A stretch of DNA of 64,000 bases from Lunularia cruciata (taxonomy: Eukaryota > Streptophyta > Marchantiopsida > Lunulariales > Lunulariaceae): positions 44,144,001-44,208,000 of the forward strand of contig OX419757.1 in the NCBI GenBank assembly GCA_948567375.1, in the 5' to 3' direction. A model generated the notes under the pieces. That model was not told the origin of the DNA, did not search any database, and saw only the letters and a program-made list of their open reading frames with translations. Numbering within the stretch: position 1 is the stretch's first letter; the number at the start of each line of letters is the position of its first letter. Positions 33,305 through 44,525 of this stretch are shown here, in pieces. The position numbers and the translations under genes are program-made.

Positions 33305-33990
33305 ATCTCCATCACTAATCTTGAGAACTAGCTAATGAAGGTGGTAGTATTTCTGTAGTTGTACTAAGACTCTCTCCAAGATCCTTCACCAAAGTCTCCA
33401 AAACTACTTTTACTCCACTACACTTATGTCCCTTTGGAAGTCCTTCCACTCCACAAACCTCACACAACTCCTTGGTCTTAGATCTTCTCCCTCCCACTCT
33501 TGGTGACGAAGGTCCAACATGCAAACCCAAGTCAAGTAAGCCTCTCCTTTCTCTCAATCTCTTGCTCTCAAAAGTCAATAGACATGAACTTGCCTTATGT
33601 CCCTTCTCTCCACATAGAAATCACATAGATTCATCCTTTCCTCCAAGTGGTGTAGGTTTTTGGATCCTCTCAACACTCTCTTCAAATTCTATTCTAAACT
33701 CTGTTTTCCTCAAATCCACCCCTACAATCACCTCAAACCCTTGGAGAACCTTACATAGCCTCAATTTCCACTCTTGGTGACACTCCATGTTCCCAAGATG
33801 AGTCTAAACACTCAAACATGCCTTTTGTTGCTCTCACACTCCTCATGCTTGAGATCTAAACTCTACAGTATTGACCCTTCCTCACAATGTCACTCAAATC
33901 TCTCAACTGGTATATCTCAATCCCTGAAATTTTGCACACTTGATCACAATTCTAGGGCGTCCTTCCTTGCAGAATTTTAGATCTTTTTCA
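33305..33990 (-). pseudogene. Extra zinc-knuckle ORF between D 5' LTR and gag
   Basis: A minus frame with one stop (near 33613) runs upstream of gag. It includes a gag-like VEIVGVDLRKTEFRIEFEE-type stretch near 33700, a CGEKGHKASSC half-knuckle near 33600 and a second Cys/His cluster CEVCGVEGLPKGHKC (about 33480-33430). I do not recognise the protein. It could be an accessory RNA-binding ORF or a displaced gag fragment. It ends at a TAA/TGA cluster near 33310. Confidence 0.45.
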
Positions 33991-34648
33991 TCAAGCCATT
34001 TGGCCTAAGCACGTTTCTATTCAGCACATTGTTTCAGATATGGTCTGAAAACCACTCCCCTCACTTAAAAAACTCATAACTCTCTATTTCAAGAATGATC
34101 TCTCTCTTATTTTTGTATCAAAAGGTAGGATATAATGCACTGAATTTTCTTGGAAAGTTTCAAAACAACCCACTAAAAATTGAAGAAATGGCAGACTCTA
34201 TACAATTTTCTAGAGAGCATACAATTATGGTATACCATATTAACTTTCAAAAAATTCTAGCCTAGTGCGCATAGTAACTCTCACAATAATTTCAAGTGTG
34301 CTAACTAAAGAATAACCCAAGCTATCATGTTTAGAAATCTCAAATTTCAAATCTAGATCTCAAACTTGAGATTTTGCCTAAAATCACCTTAATCCCTAAA
34401 ATCTGCAATCCACCTTACACAATCTCTCCAAATCCTCTCATATGTACAAGATGTACAAAATCACCTCAAAGACATTATAATGAACTACAGGGTATTCAAA
34501 TGGGTCTTGGTTCTCTACCGTAAGTTCAGCTCTCTACTCCTCTAATGTTCTCTCCAAGTGAGCTCTCATAGCTTCCTTCTGCCTAATGTAGAATTGAACG
34601 TTGAACATTATCTTGCCTTCTAGAGTGGTCTTTGCAATAGAACTAAAA
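33991..34648 (-). other. Gypsy-D untranslated leader
   Basis: AT-rich sequence between the 5' LTR and the extra ORF. I see no ORF, no clear PBS next to the LTR end at 34649, and no repeat. Confidence 0.5.
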
Positions 34649-35322
34649 TGTGAGCCGGCCTGTCTCTCACTCAGGATGAACCTCTTATGGTTATTATGGT
34701 AGTGCACCATGGACTAAGAAAGCAAGGAATCCCAAATCCATCATACTCCTCCAAGGCTCATTCATTCCAAGACTCAAGACATTGCTTACTAAAGAACTCA
34801 ATGAGAGAGAGATTGTTGCAAATGAAAGTATGATGAGTACCTCCTCACTCCTTGTTGTATACTTGTGAAATGGTTACATACTAAAATTACTATTTACCAT
34901 AATAACTTAAGTTACTAGGCTAAAAGTATAAAGGAATATCCATCCACATGGGCATATTCCACTAAGCATGTGATCTTATCTTTTCCTAACCACTAAGTCA
35001 AGGATTCCTTCACATGGGCTATCCTTGGACTATAGAAGAATCCAAAACAAAATGGCTTGCGGGCCTAAGAGTTCTCAACTCTTTCATCAAAGCCAAACAC
35101 CTAGGAATAATACCAAGTCAACCCACTAGAATCCAAAATAAAGGTGCTCATCTCTTTCACTTCCTCTAAAGTAAGGTCCCCACTATCTTAGCTATGACTA
35201 ACTTTAGTGAATCATGACTAATGTAGAACCATCATTTATCTCAATATAAATAATATCTCTCAAGTATTTGTAATACCAAGCTCAATATCATAATACCATA
35301 CACATGCAAAAATGGGTGTTAC
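34649..35322 (-). mobile_element. 5' LTR of gypsy D
   Basis: Plus-strand ends TGTGAGCCGGCC and GGTGTTAC (final A lost). It is about 674 bp and clearly homologous to 23973-24662 and 52438-53129. Its right neighbour is an unrelated CL-B fragment, not the gypsy-G sequence that flanks the left LTR. Confidence 0.85.
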
Positions 35323-35574
35323 TGACCATGCTAAAGATGAAGAACTGGTGTCAACAATACAACTACAAAAGGCAAGAAGCTTGGAGCCGTGGCATAAAGT
35401 AGTCTTGTGAGATCTGTTGTTGGGAGAAGAGTCAAAAGGAGAAGCCAAGTACAATTTAGAGGACTTTGCCAAAGAAGAAGAAAGAGAACTCACATTGCAA
35501 AGTGAGGAATCAAGCAACAGAAGTGAGGGAGAACCCAAAGTTTAGTAGTAGCTGGAGGAAGCGTCTGAGGAGGA
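35323..35574 (+). pseudogene. CL-B LTR ORF fragment (acidic linker)
   Basis: About 250 bp in plus orientation that match the linker of the CL-B protein at 62440-62600: an acidic run, then ELTLQSEESSNRSEGEPKV. It is an orphan fragment caught between the D LTR and the A-II 3' LTR, with in-frame stops. Confidence 0.6.
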
Positions 35575-35584
35575 TGTGAAGCAG

Positions 35585-38500
35585 CAAATATCACTTTTGC
35601 GGTAATCGGGTAAGTAAAGTTTGTTCTCGCAAAGATACGAGTCAAAAATGTCTAAATACAAAGTCAAATAGTAACAATGTAGTTTGTCTTGAGTTCTTCT
35701 TTAATCTCTCAGGTAGAAACCACACCCAGAAGAGAGTAACAAGCACTAATTCTTAGTCTTGTCACAAATTAACACTTCTTAATCATAATACCTTCAACTC
35801 TTTCCAAAAAATCTTGATTGTGATGACTGAGGCTCTCCTAAAAATGGCACTTCACTGCTAAACAACTTGGCCTCAGAATTGTGTTCCACCCCTCCATTGA
35901 AGGCACAACTTCCTTGATCAAAATTGCTTCACATCAACACTACGTTGCACTCACAAATGCAGAATACTACCAACACTACAATTCCTCTCAAATCTGTCAA
36001 GGCATTGCTCTGATTGCACTTCACTCAGGATCAAACACACAAAATGAAGATCAAGGCTATAGAATCCAACATCCAACAAGCACACTGACTTGCACTTCAA
36101 ATTTCTCCACACACTCACAACACAAACACAAAGTTGATACTCTGAATCAAGCTCAAGCGACAAGCACTGCTTCACAACACTTCACTTTATCTATTCTCAG
36201 AAATAATGAGCACTGAACAACATAAGACTATGAATGCCACTCTTAAATAGTGAAACAATTGACAATTATCTTCCTAATGTACATCTTCCTTATGACTCTA
36301 CAAACCTGTAGATCTGAAATGATAATACACCTCTTCATATCTACCTATTCAAATCTCAAATTGGTTACTAATCCAATCCGATGTCTACTTTTTCCTCAAC
36401 TTTCAAATCCAAACTTGAAGTAACTTTACTTCCTATTGCTTTGTCCTCGGATTTCATAATTCCTACCTCTGCTACCAGATCTAACAGTTCTCTTTCTTGA
36501 TCTGACATTTCACTAGTGGGTTATCTATCTAACTCCTTATCTTCTGACCCACTCTTCTCTAATGTCTCCAATGGTAACTCTGAAGACATCTACACTCCTA
36601 CTTCATCTACTTTGGGTTTTGCTCTAACATCTTTCCAAAGTTTATCTATCTCCAACTTTACCAAATCTAATCTAATCGTGATATTATCTTCTACTTCTAA
36701 TATTTTCCTATCTACACGAGTTCTGAGACTAATTAACAAAGCATTCAAGTTTGTGTCCTTTGCATGTCTCCTCCTCGTCTCCTGTACCAACAACTTCAAC
36801 TCGTGCAGCCTCGTCTCTTCAATATGAACATTGGCCCCTATACTTAGCATCACATTCATCCTGATTACAATCTCCGTCAATGGCTCCAATCTCATCTTCC
36901 TTTCACTCTCCCGATCTGCAAGCCAATCTTCCCTATAAATTGCCAATTTTGCCTCGAACTCGGCTTTCACAGGTTCCTTCTCCTTTTCCTTCTGTACAAC
37001 CTTCTCTTCTTGATTACGAAGTAACTCTCGTAATCTCTCTTCCCTATATCTCACTGTCAACTCCCGTTGCCACAGTGGCTTCTTCTCTTCTACACTCTCC
37101 ATCACTCTATCAAGCTCTTATTCCTTCTCTACTACCCTCGTCATAGCATGGATAATTTCTAGTCTTGAATCAGCAAATTGCTGCTTCAAGATTTCATATT
37201 TAGCTACTTTCTTTCCCTTGCTATGTCACTCTGCTTCACAAGTTCCTCTTGATACCTCGCTTCTCTCTTCAAATTCTCAATCACTTGACTCTTCACTACT
37301 GCATTCACTCGCAGTACTTCCCTTTCCTCCTCACCTTGGATTATACTCTTCTTCAACCCCGAATTCTCTTCTTCCAGTCTTGCAAATTCTTGCAACATAA
37401 TCTTCACCTCCGGACACTTTGACTACATCTCCCTCTTCTTGTGCTCTAGCTTCCCTAACAACAGGCACATAACTTTTGTAGGTACTCTACTCCATCACTC
37501 GCAACTACTTCAACCTATGGAGTGATCTCCTTCTTTACCTCTTCTTCTCTCGATACTCCCAACGGGCCTTCTTCTTTGTAGTTGTCGTATCGGAATAGAC
37601 GCTTCACTTCCCAAACTAGCATTCCCCTCTTCCCTTGCCTTGCTTGGACCTGCTTCACAGTTTGCCTTGCACCTCGACTGAACTCCCATCTGAATCGTAA
37701 TCTTCTTCTCCTCCGGCTTGGGTACCTTGTCCTCCAACTTTGCGTTATTCTCTTCCTTGAGCTCCACCCAAACTTCTTCTTCTCTAGGTACCGACATCAT
37801 CTCCCCACCTTCATTGCTATCACTACTCGTATCTCCACTTTGTAGCATGAGCTCGGGTTCTTCCTCGTGTTTTGAGTCTTTGGACTTGCACTCGGCTTTG
37901 CCCTCTAAGTCTTCTTCCGATGATGCAATCACCACCATACCTTTCCTCGGGTTTCCTCTCCTGGTCTTCCAAGGTCTCATCTTCTCTACATCTTCACCTT
38001 CTCCTTGTCGACTCTGCTTCTTCAACTTTGGAGTACTTACTTCTACTTGTGCACTCTTCCCCGTCTCTGCCTAGTACTCATCATTGATTCGGATTTGAAG
38101 AATATATTGTTGCTCCTCCGCGTGAACTTCCTTTCTCAAGTCAGATTGAAACTAAGACACCATTCTGCTGCGCTCCACCACATTGAGCAAATTCAACCCG
38201 AGGTAGAAATGTGCTGCAAACGGCACAATGTAGTGTGGAGGCAACTTATCTCACAAATTCCACACCATTTGCCTTGTTCTCCCATGGAAGCACCTTGCCT
38301 AGTTGATGGGCTCTCCTGCAAACATCTTATGGAAGAACACCACTTGGTGTTTCATCACATAAGTCGTTCTCTCTAGCTTTAGGATTGCCATGAGAGCACT
38401 CACAATCCCTCTTTTGACTGGATCTTTGTAACTCTCTACTTTATACCCATTCTTTGTCCTCTTCAAAGAGAAGGAATCCCTCACTTCTTGGGTTTCTTTG

Positions 38501-39350
38501 GCTACCCCTCCCTTCTCCAAGAACGTGGCACCTTGCTCTGCGTCTGCCTCTCTTCCGAGTACCAATCTCCAATCCAACTCTGTCCAGCAAGCCGGATTTC
38601 CTCTCTTCCCTTCTTGCTCGGGGCCATTGAGACACTTACTCTTGATTATCTTGGTCATGAATCCTAGAAAACTCATGTTCCAGTTCCACGCCAAGAATGT
38701 GATCCGAAGTCGGCTCAAGACTTCAATTCTTGCGATCACATCTAACCTCCGAATCGCATGATTTCTCACTGCAAATTTGGATTTCTTCTTTCCTCCTCCC
38801 ATCTTTCTTTCTTCCTCACTATCTCTTGGGTTAACTCTCTCAAATTCTCCTCTACACACTAGCACATCTTCAACTCTACTTCTCTTCCCTTGATCTCCTG
38901 CAGGACAACTCTTCAACGGTGAAGGAAAATTGCTCAACATTGCTTCGTCATTAGCCCAATTTTTATAGAGTCGCGCCTTCTTTGTCTCTCTTCAATTTGA
39001 GTTTCAATCAAGAAATCACACCTCTTGCATGCGCCTGTCACTATCAATTGTACTTCATGCGTATGACCGCTGGTTTTTGAACGGTCCCTTCTTGAATTTC
39101 TCGCCTTGAAGAAAATTTGTTACACTATCTTTGCCTTGGGTTGAGCTCCCCCCAATACAAAGACTTCTTAGTTTGGGTTGTTTGCTGATAGGGCAAGTTC
39201 AAGTACTTTGCCTTATGACCCAAAGCCACATTACCTCGGGTTTCATCCCGAAGACTCTTTTCTTTGCCTTCTTCGGCCATACAGGCGCAATCTGACTTCT
39301 CATACACTTCTTCTCTTTTTTGAAAAAAAACAAAAAATGTGGGTACCACA
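35585..39350 (-). mobile_element. 3' LTR of element A-II (CL-A, about full length)
   Basis: About 3.77 kb. The start TGTGGTACCCAC lies at 39350, directly after the polypurine tract. The last ~13 bp (expected CCGGGTTGTCACA) are lost or replaced at 35575-35585, where a CL-B fragment begins. It contains the complete but damaged LTR ORF and both TATA-like boxes. Confidence 0.9.
36368..38940 (-). pseudogene. CL-A LTR-encoded protein in the A-II 3' LTR
   Basis: Minus frame from the ATG at 38940 to the stop at 36368. The first 213 codons are open without a stop (38940-38299) and cover the N-terminal basic segment, FLAWNWN, DWRLVLGREA, RTTYVMKHQ and GEPIN. That is the best open version of the N-terminal domain in the window. 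Later stops and shifts occur near 38290, 37510, 37130 and 36590. The linker (ELMLQSGDTSSDS) and the coiled coil are recognisable. Confidence 0.78.
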
Positions 39351-39364
39351 TACCCCCTCCTCCA
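39351..39364 (-). other. Polypurine tract of element A-II
   Basis: Minus strand TGGAGGAGGGGGTA, immediately before TGTGGTACCCAC. It lies just after the integrase C-terminus, confirming the 3' LTR boundary. Confidence 0.85.
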
Positions 39365-42300
39365 AATGTGAGCGTCCTTGCAAACATAGGCCTCGGGTAT
39401 CTTAGAGACTTCCAAGTCTATGGTCCAATATCTCCAAACTCTCCACCCATTTACTCGAGTGGCAAAAGGATTTCCCTCCATGTCTACAAGCTGCATGGAC
39501 CCATTTCCATAAAGATGAAGAACTTGATAAGGCCCTATCCATCTCAAATGCAACTTGCATGGAAAAAATATTCGGCGATTGTCGTTTAACAAAACCAAAT
39601 CTCCTTTGCACACAACCACAGGCTTGATATGCTTACTGTGCCTCACTTTCCTCTACACTTGTACTTCCTTTGTGGTTTGCATTGCATCGTCTCTTTTCTC
39701 TTCTAACCACATTAGTTGATGGATCCAAAGATCCTGGCTTTCTTCCTCCGACAGTCATTCTTTGCAAAGAATCCAATATGTCAGTACTTCAAATTTAACT
39801 GGTAGTATGGGATGCAAGCCATATATCAAGAAGTATGGAGTTTTTTTGGTTGTAATCTTTTCTGTCATTTGTTATGCCCACAACATGGCTGGTAATTTCC
39901 TATCCCAATCATAAGCATAATTGACAATCACCTTATTCAAAATTTTGCAAAGTAACCCATTCGCCTTTTCCGTTAAGCCATTTGCTTTTGGGTTATAAGG
40001 AGTTGTCTTCCGATGTTTAATCTGAAAGTACTTGGTTAATGCCTCCATTACAGAGTTCAAAAAATGTGTCCCTCAGTCACTGACCAATTCCAGAGGACAC
40101 CCATATGGGGAGATGATGTTTAGAAAGAAGAATTCCGCCACAATTTTGGCATCATCTCTGTGAGTTGCTTCAGCTTTGACCATCTTGGTAGCATAGTCAG
40201 TGCAAACCAAAATGTATCGCTTTCTTGTGACTCGGGTCACTGGTTGAATGGGACCCGCAAAATCAATTCCCCATTTTTCAAATGGGGCCAAATGCAAAAT
40301 TGGTCTCAAAGGCCATTGAGAAGTAGCCGTTGGCTTCCCCGTTCTTTGACAAGCATCACAACTTTGGATATGAGCATGCGTGTCTTTGTACATCGTAGGC
40401 CACCAATACTCCACCAAAAGAATCTTCTTTATAGTATTCTTCAAAGCATAGTGTCCTTCCAATGCTTCAGAGTGTAAAGATTCAATCACTCCTCCTACTT
40501 TGTATGACTCCAAGCATCGCCAAAGTACTTTGTCTTTGCCCATCTTGAATAGAATGTCGTGTTTGAGCTGGTACGGCCCTATTTCTTGAGAAAGACTGCC
40601 CTCTGCTCCGGGTCCATCCCTTCAGGACAATGGAGAGTATGCAGATAATGATATTTTGCTGCATACCTCATACTTTGCATTGCTGTTAATTGATATAACT
40701 CTTTGTCAAGGAACCGATCATCAATTTCCCACTCCTGGTCTTGAGTTTCTAACCTAGACAGGAAGTCCGCAATTGAATGCAAAGCTCCCTTCCTTACTTG
40801 TACAATATATGTGAATTCTTGTAACAACAAGATCCATCTTGCAATTCACTCAGACAAATCTGCCTTTTTGACCAAATGTTGCAATGTGTAATGGTCAACA
40901 TAGAAGACAAACTTGTATCTCAGCAAGTAGTGGCAAAATTTCTTGCAAGCATACACCATCCCGAGTGCTTCTCTTTTAGTTGTCAGATAGTTCTTTTCAG
41001 AAACTAAAAGTTGTCGGCTGGCATAATACACCGGGTAGTCCTACCTCTTCTCGTCCTTCTGATTTAATACAACACTGATGGCCATGAACGAAGTGTCCAC
41101 ATATACATGAGAAGGGATGTCCCAATTTGGGGCCCTCATAATTGGTGCTTCAACCAGTTTCTTCTTCAACACCTGGAAAGCTTCTTCTTGATTTGCTTCC
41201 CATAGATAGTCTTTGGATTTCTTTAGAAGCTTTGTAAGGGGTGCAGCAAGCACCGCATAATTTGACACGAAGCGTATGTAGTATCCGACATGTCCCAAGA
41301 ATGCTCTCAGCTCCTAGATATACTTCGGGGATTCCAAAGCTACGATTACTTTAACCTTCTTGACATCAACTTCAATGCCTTGACTTGACACCTGATGCCC
41401 CCAAAGAATTCCCTCCTTCATTGCGAAGAAGCATTTCTCCGGGTGTAATGACAAGCCGGCAAAATGACACCTTTCAAAAGTTTGGCAAAGTTAATCCAAA
41501 TGTATATCTCTTTGCCCAAACACACAAAAATCATCAATGAAGACTTCCACAAATTTGCGCAAGAAATCTTTGAAGATTGAATTCATCATCCGCTGGAAAG
41601 TAGCGGGAGCATTACACAACCCAAAGGGCATTTGATTGTAAGCAAAAGTGCCCCAATCAGTTGTGAATCTAGTTTTATCCTTGTCCTCTTCTAGAATGGA
41701 TACTTGATTGTACCCTAAAAATCCATTGAGAAAGCTTTAACAAGGGTGACCAAGTACTTGATCTAGAATTGTATCGGTAAAAGGCAAGGGATGATGATCC
41801 TTCCTTGTGACTACATTCAACTTACAAAAGTCTTGGCACACTCGGATCTTCCCTATTTTCTTCTTTGGGGCAATGACAATGGGGGAGACCCATTCACTGC
41901 TTAAGATAGGGAAGATGATTCCGGCCCCTAAGTACTTGTCGATTTCATCTTTCACCAAAAGCAAGTACTTTGGGTTCAGGCGGTATTGTCTCTACCAAAC
42001 CGAAACCGCACCTTCAACCAGATCAATCCGGTGTTCTCCAAATTCTTGTGGAATACCTGGCATTTGATCAATAGACCAAGCGAATACATCCTGGAATTCT
42101 ATGAACAGGGTAGTGTATCCTGCCAACTCCTCCAAAGTGACTGTCTTTGAAATTTTTAAAATTTTCCCTTTAGTCAAGACAACATCTTGACAGTCATTGG
42201 GGTTGATGATTCCTTCAACATGGCTTACTCGGCTTAACCCAAGGCGACCTGCCATCAACTCCCTTCCTCCAAGTCAGGTTCACCCGAGGCGAGGTCATAT

Positions 42301-42800
42301 GGATCTTCGTCTTTGACATCCACCTTGTAGCATTCCAATTAGTTAACTTGGACATCGTCTTCAGATTTGTCTGAGGACAAAGACGATGAGTCTTTGGATT
42401 TGTCCTCCTCTTTTGATGAACTCGTTTCCCCAATATGGGGAACTTTTGTCCAACTCACAATCACGAGCTTCTGATCTTTGGACGAAATGTCCTTGAATCG
42501 TAACTTCTGCTAATACCAATCCACCACAACTTGGGCACTATACAACTAGTGTCTTCCGATCAACAGAGGGTAACTAGTCTTTGTCACTAGTGCAACACAA
42601 TGTAATTCAACTTGAAGGGCACCCCTCTAATGATCGTGGTTACGTTTGACAACATGCCCAAAGGCCGCCTCCTAGTTTGGTTTGCAAATTTTAGAACTCG
42701 GGGTGTTGGCTCAAACGTATGATACCCCAGTCGATTTGCAATATCCTCGGTCATGACATTCACACTAGAACCCGAATCAATGGGTATTGATGTGATCATG
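39365..42800 (-). pseudogene. Family-A Pol: protease, RT, RNase H, integrase
   Basis: Protease 42800-42587 with PIDSGSSVNVM. RT about 41990-41300 (EWVSPIVIAPKK, PLPFTDTILDQV, MPFGLCNAPATFQRMM, then FIDDF). RNase H about 41160-40600 (VYVDTSFMAIS, TKREALGMVYACK, FYVDHYTLQ). Integrase 40543-39365 with HHCC residues (CDACQRTGK), the catalytic WGIDFAGP, LVSDRG and ANGLTEKAN, and a C-terminal KGDLVLL/IGPYQV domain. About ten stops separate the open segments. It is a standard plant Ty3/gypsy pol, clearly different from the F pol. Confidence 0.92.
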
Positions 42801-42899
42801 CACCCTACAATCTACGTGTCAACCTCGGGAGATCCCAGATCTTCTTGTTCAATACAATAGAAACCGGGCAGGTCCTTCTTTGACATTGACCTCACCTTC

Positions 42900-43612
42900 T
42901 TAAGGGCTGAATTCAGCTGCTTCTTGTACAACTTATTGTCTTCCTACAATTGCTTGAATGTAACGTTGGCATTTGTGGCTGCCAAATCTGCTACAATATT
43001 GTATTGGGGTACTCCTCCCAATTTGACCGTCTTCACCTTTGGCTTTGGGTTTGAAGTCTCTCCATGTTCCATTTTGACTTCGGGACGTTTTAAAATGATG
43101 ATGGGATTGCTAGTGGCCTTAACCTGAGGTTCCTTGGGTTGGCCCACCTTGGCTTGGATCAGACCCTTTACTTCGGATCGGATGTCCACCGGAGAAACTG
43201 GAGGCTTTGTCTTTGTTTCCTCCTCCAAATTCAGTTCTTGAGTTCTGAGTAGTGCCTCCTTAAGTTCTTTCTGCAAGGCTTTAGCTTTGGCTTTCGAGAG
43301 GATCTTTTCCTCCTTGGCAGAAAGAATTGCCTTTGGGCGTAGTCTCTTTGCCTTTCTAGAAGACAACGAGGTTGTACTCAGTTCTTCGGGCTCACACTTC
43401 TTCTTACTTGCGCGTGTCTCAACCTTCAAAATTTCAAGGTCTGGCCATTCCCCTTCCAAGGCCGGACTCCCTTCCTGAGGTCTCTCCTCCTCAAGCGTGA
43501 TGCAATTTACATTAGTATCCCCCTTTGCTTGAATTGCTGCACGCTCAGCGGGGGTCTGTACATATTTTACAAGCGGCTTTGCGTTTGGTAGGTGAGGGCA
43601 TTGGTTGCCCAT
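42900..43612 (-). pseudogene. Family-A Gag of A-II, C-terminal part
   Basis: Continues the Gag frame interrupted by the F LTR. It starts within the third zinc knuckle (GNQCPH), then has the ITLEEERPQEGS segment, a Lys/Ala/Glu helix and a tail absent from A-I (KVKTVKLGGVPQYN). 222 codons are open. It matches A-I gag up to the point equivalent to 14154. Confidence 0.88.
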
Positions 43613-43860
43613 TGTTGTCAGGAAAAATGTCAGATGAGAGTGGTAAGGAGTGGTTGTAGGATTTCAAGAAGAGGAGAGTTGGACAATAGAGGGTTTTTTC
43701 CAGTGAAAGTCTTGCAGGAGGGCACATTCTGACAGGGTATGAAAATTTGGGACAGATGAGGACTGGATGGCAGAGAGCTTTCGGGAAAATGTCAGTTGAG
43801 CTTGATAAGGAGTGGTTGTGGGAATTTTTGAGAAGGAAAGGAAAGGATTGAATGGTAAAG

Positions 43861-44525
43861 GTGAGAGGGTTTTGAGTCTTGGCAAAGGACTGAAGGTGGG
43901 CAGGAAAGAAGTCAATCGAGAGGAATTGGAATGATTGTGAAGGAGTAGTCATGAAGGCTCTTTAGGGACAGAGTGAAGGAAAAATGAGAGGAGGTTTTCA
44001 GAATTTGGCAGGGAGCGGTAAGGATCGACGGGAGAAGAAGGACAGTAAGAAAAGGATTGAATGGTAAAGGTGAGAGGGTTTCAAGTCTTGGCAAAGGACA
44101 GAAGGTGTGCAGGAAGGAAGTGAATCAAGAGGAATTGGAATGATCGTGAAGGAGTAGTCACGAAGGCTCTTTAGGGACAAAGTGAAGGAAAAATGAGAGG
44201 AGGTTTTTAGAATTTGGCAGAGAGCAGTAAGGATCGATGGGAGAAGAAGGACAGTAAGGAAAGGATTGAATGGTAAAGGTGAGAGGGTTTTGAGTCTTGG
44301 CAAAGGACAGAAGGTAGGCAGGAAGGAAGTGAATCGAGAGGAATTGGAATGATCGTGAAGGAGTAGTCAGGAAGGCTCTTTAGGGACAAAGTGAAGGAAA
44401 AATGAGAGGAGGTTTTTAGAATTTGGCAGAGAGCAGTAAGGATCAACGGGAGAAGAAGGACAATAAGCAAAGGATTGAATGGTAAAGGTGAGAGGGTTTC
44501 GAGTTTTGGCAAAGGATAGAAGGTA
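43861..44525 (+). repeat. 209-bp tandem repeat array in the F LTR (left block)
   Basis: The unit contains CTTTAGGGACA, GAGAGGAGGTTTT and GAATTTGGCAGAGAGCAG and recurs at 43961, 44170 and 44379 (209 bp apart). The array continues at 47327-47700 beyond the CL-A insertion. A single copy of the unit exists in the other F LTR near 18960-19050. Confidence 0.93.

Larger units (their letters stand above)
23973..35322 (-). mobile_element. Gypsy element D, nearly complete, with nested CL-A solo LTR
   Basis: Minus strand. 5' LTR 35322-34649, leader, an extra zinc-knuckle ORF (about 33990-33305), gag 33076-31675, pol 27880-24675, polypurine tract and 3' LTR 24662-23973. The interior is split by the CL-A solo LTR at 27886-31669. 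Without that insertion the element is about 7.6 kb. The flanks TGTAT (left) and TGACC (right) do not match, so the right side was rearranged after insertion or the two LTRs come from different copies. All reading frames are decayed. Confidence 0.8.
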
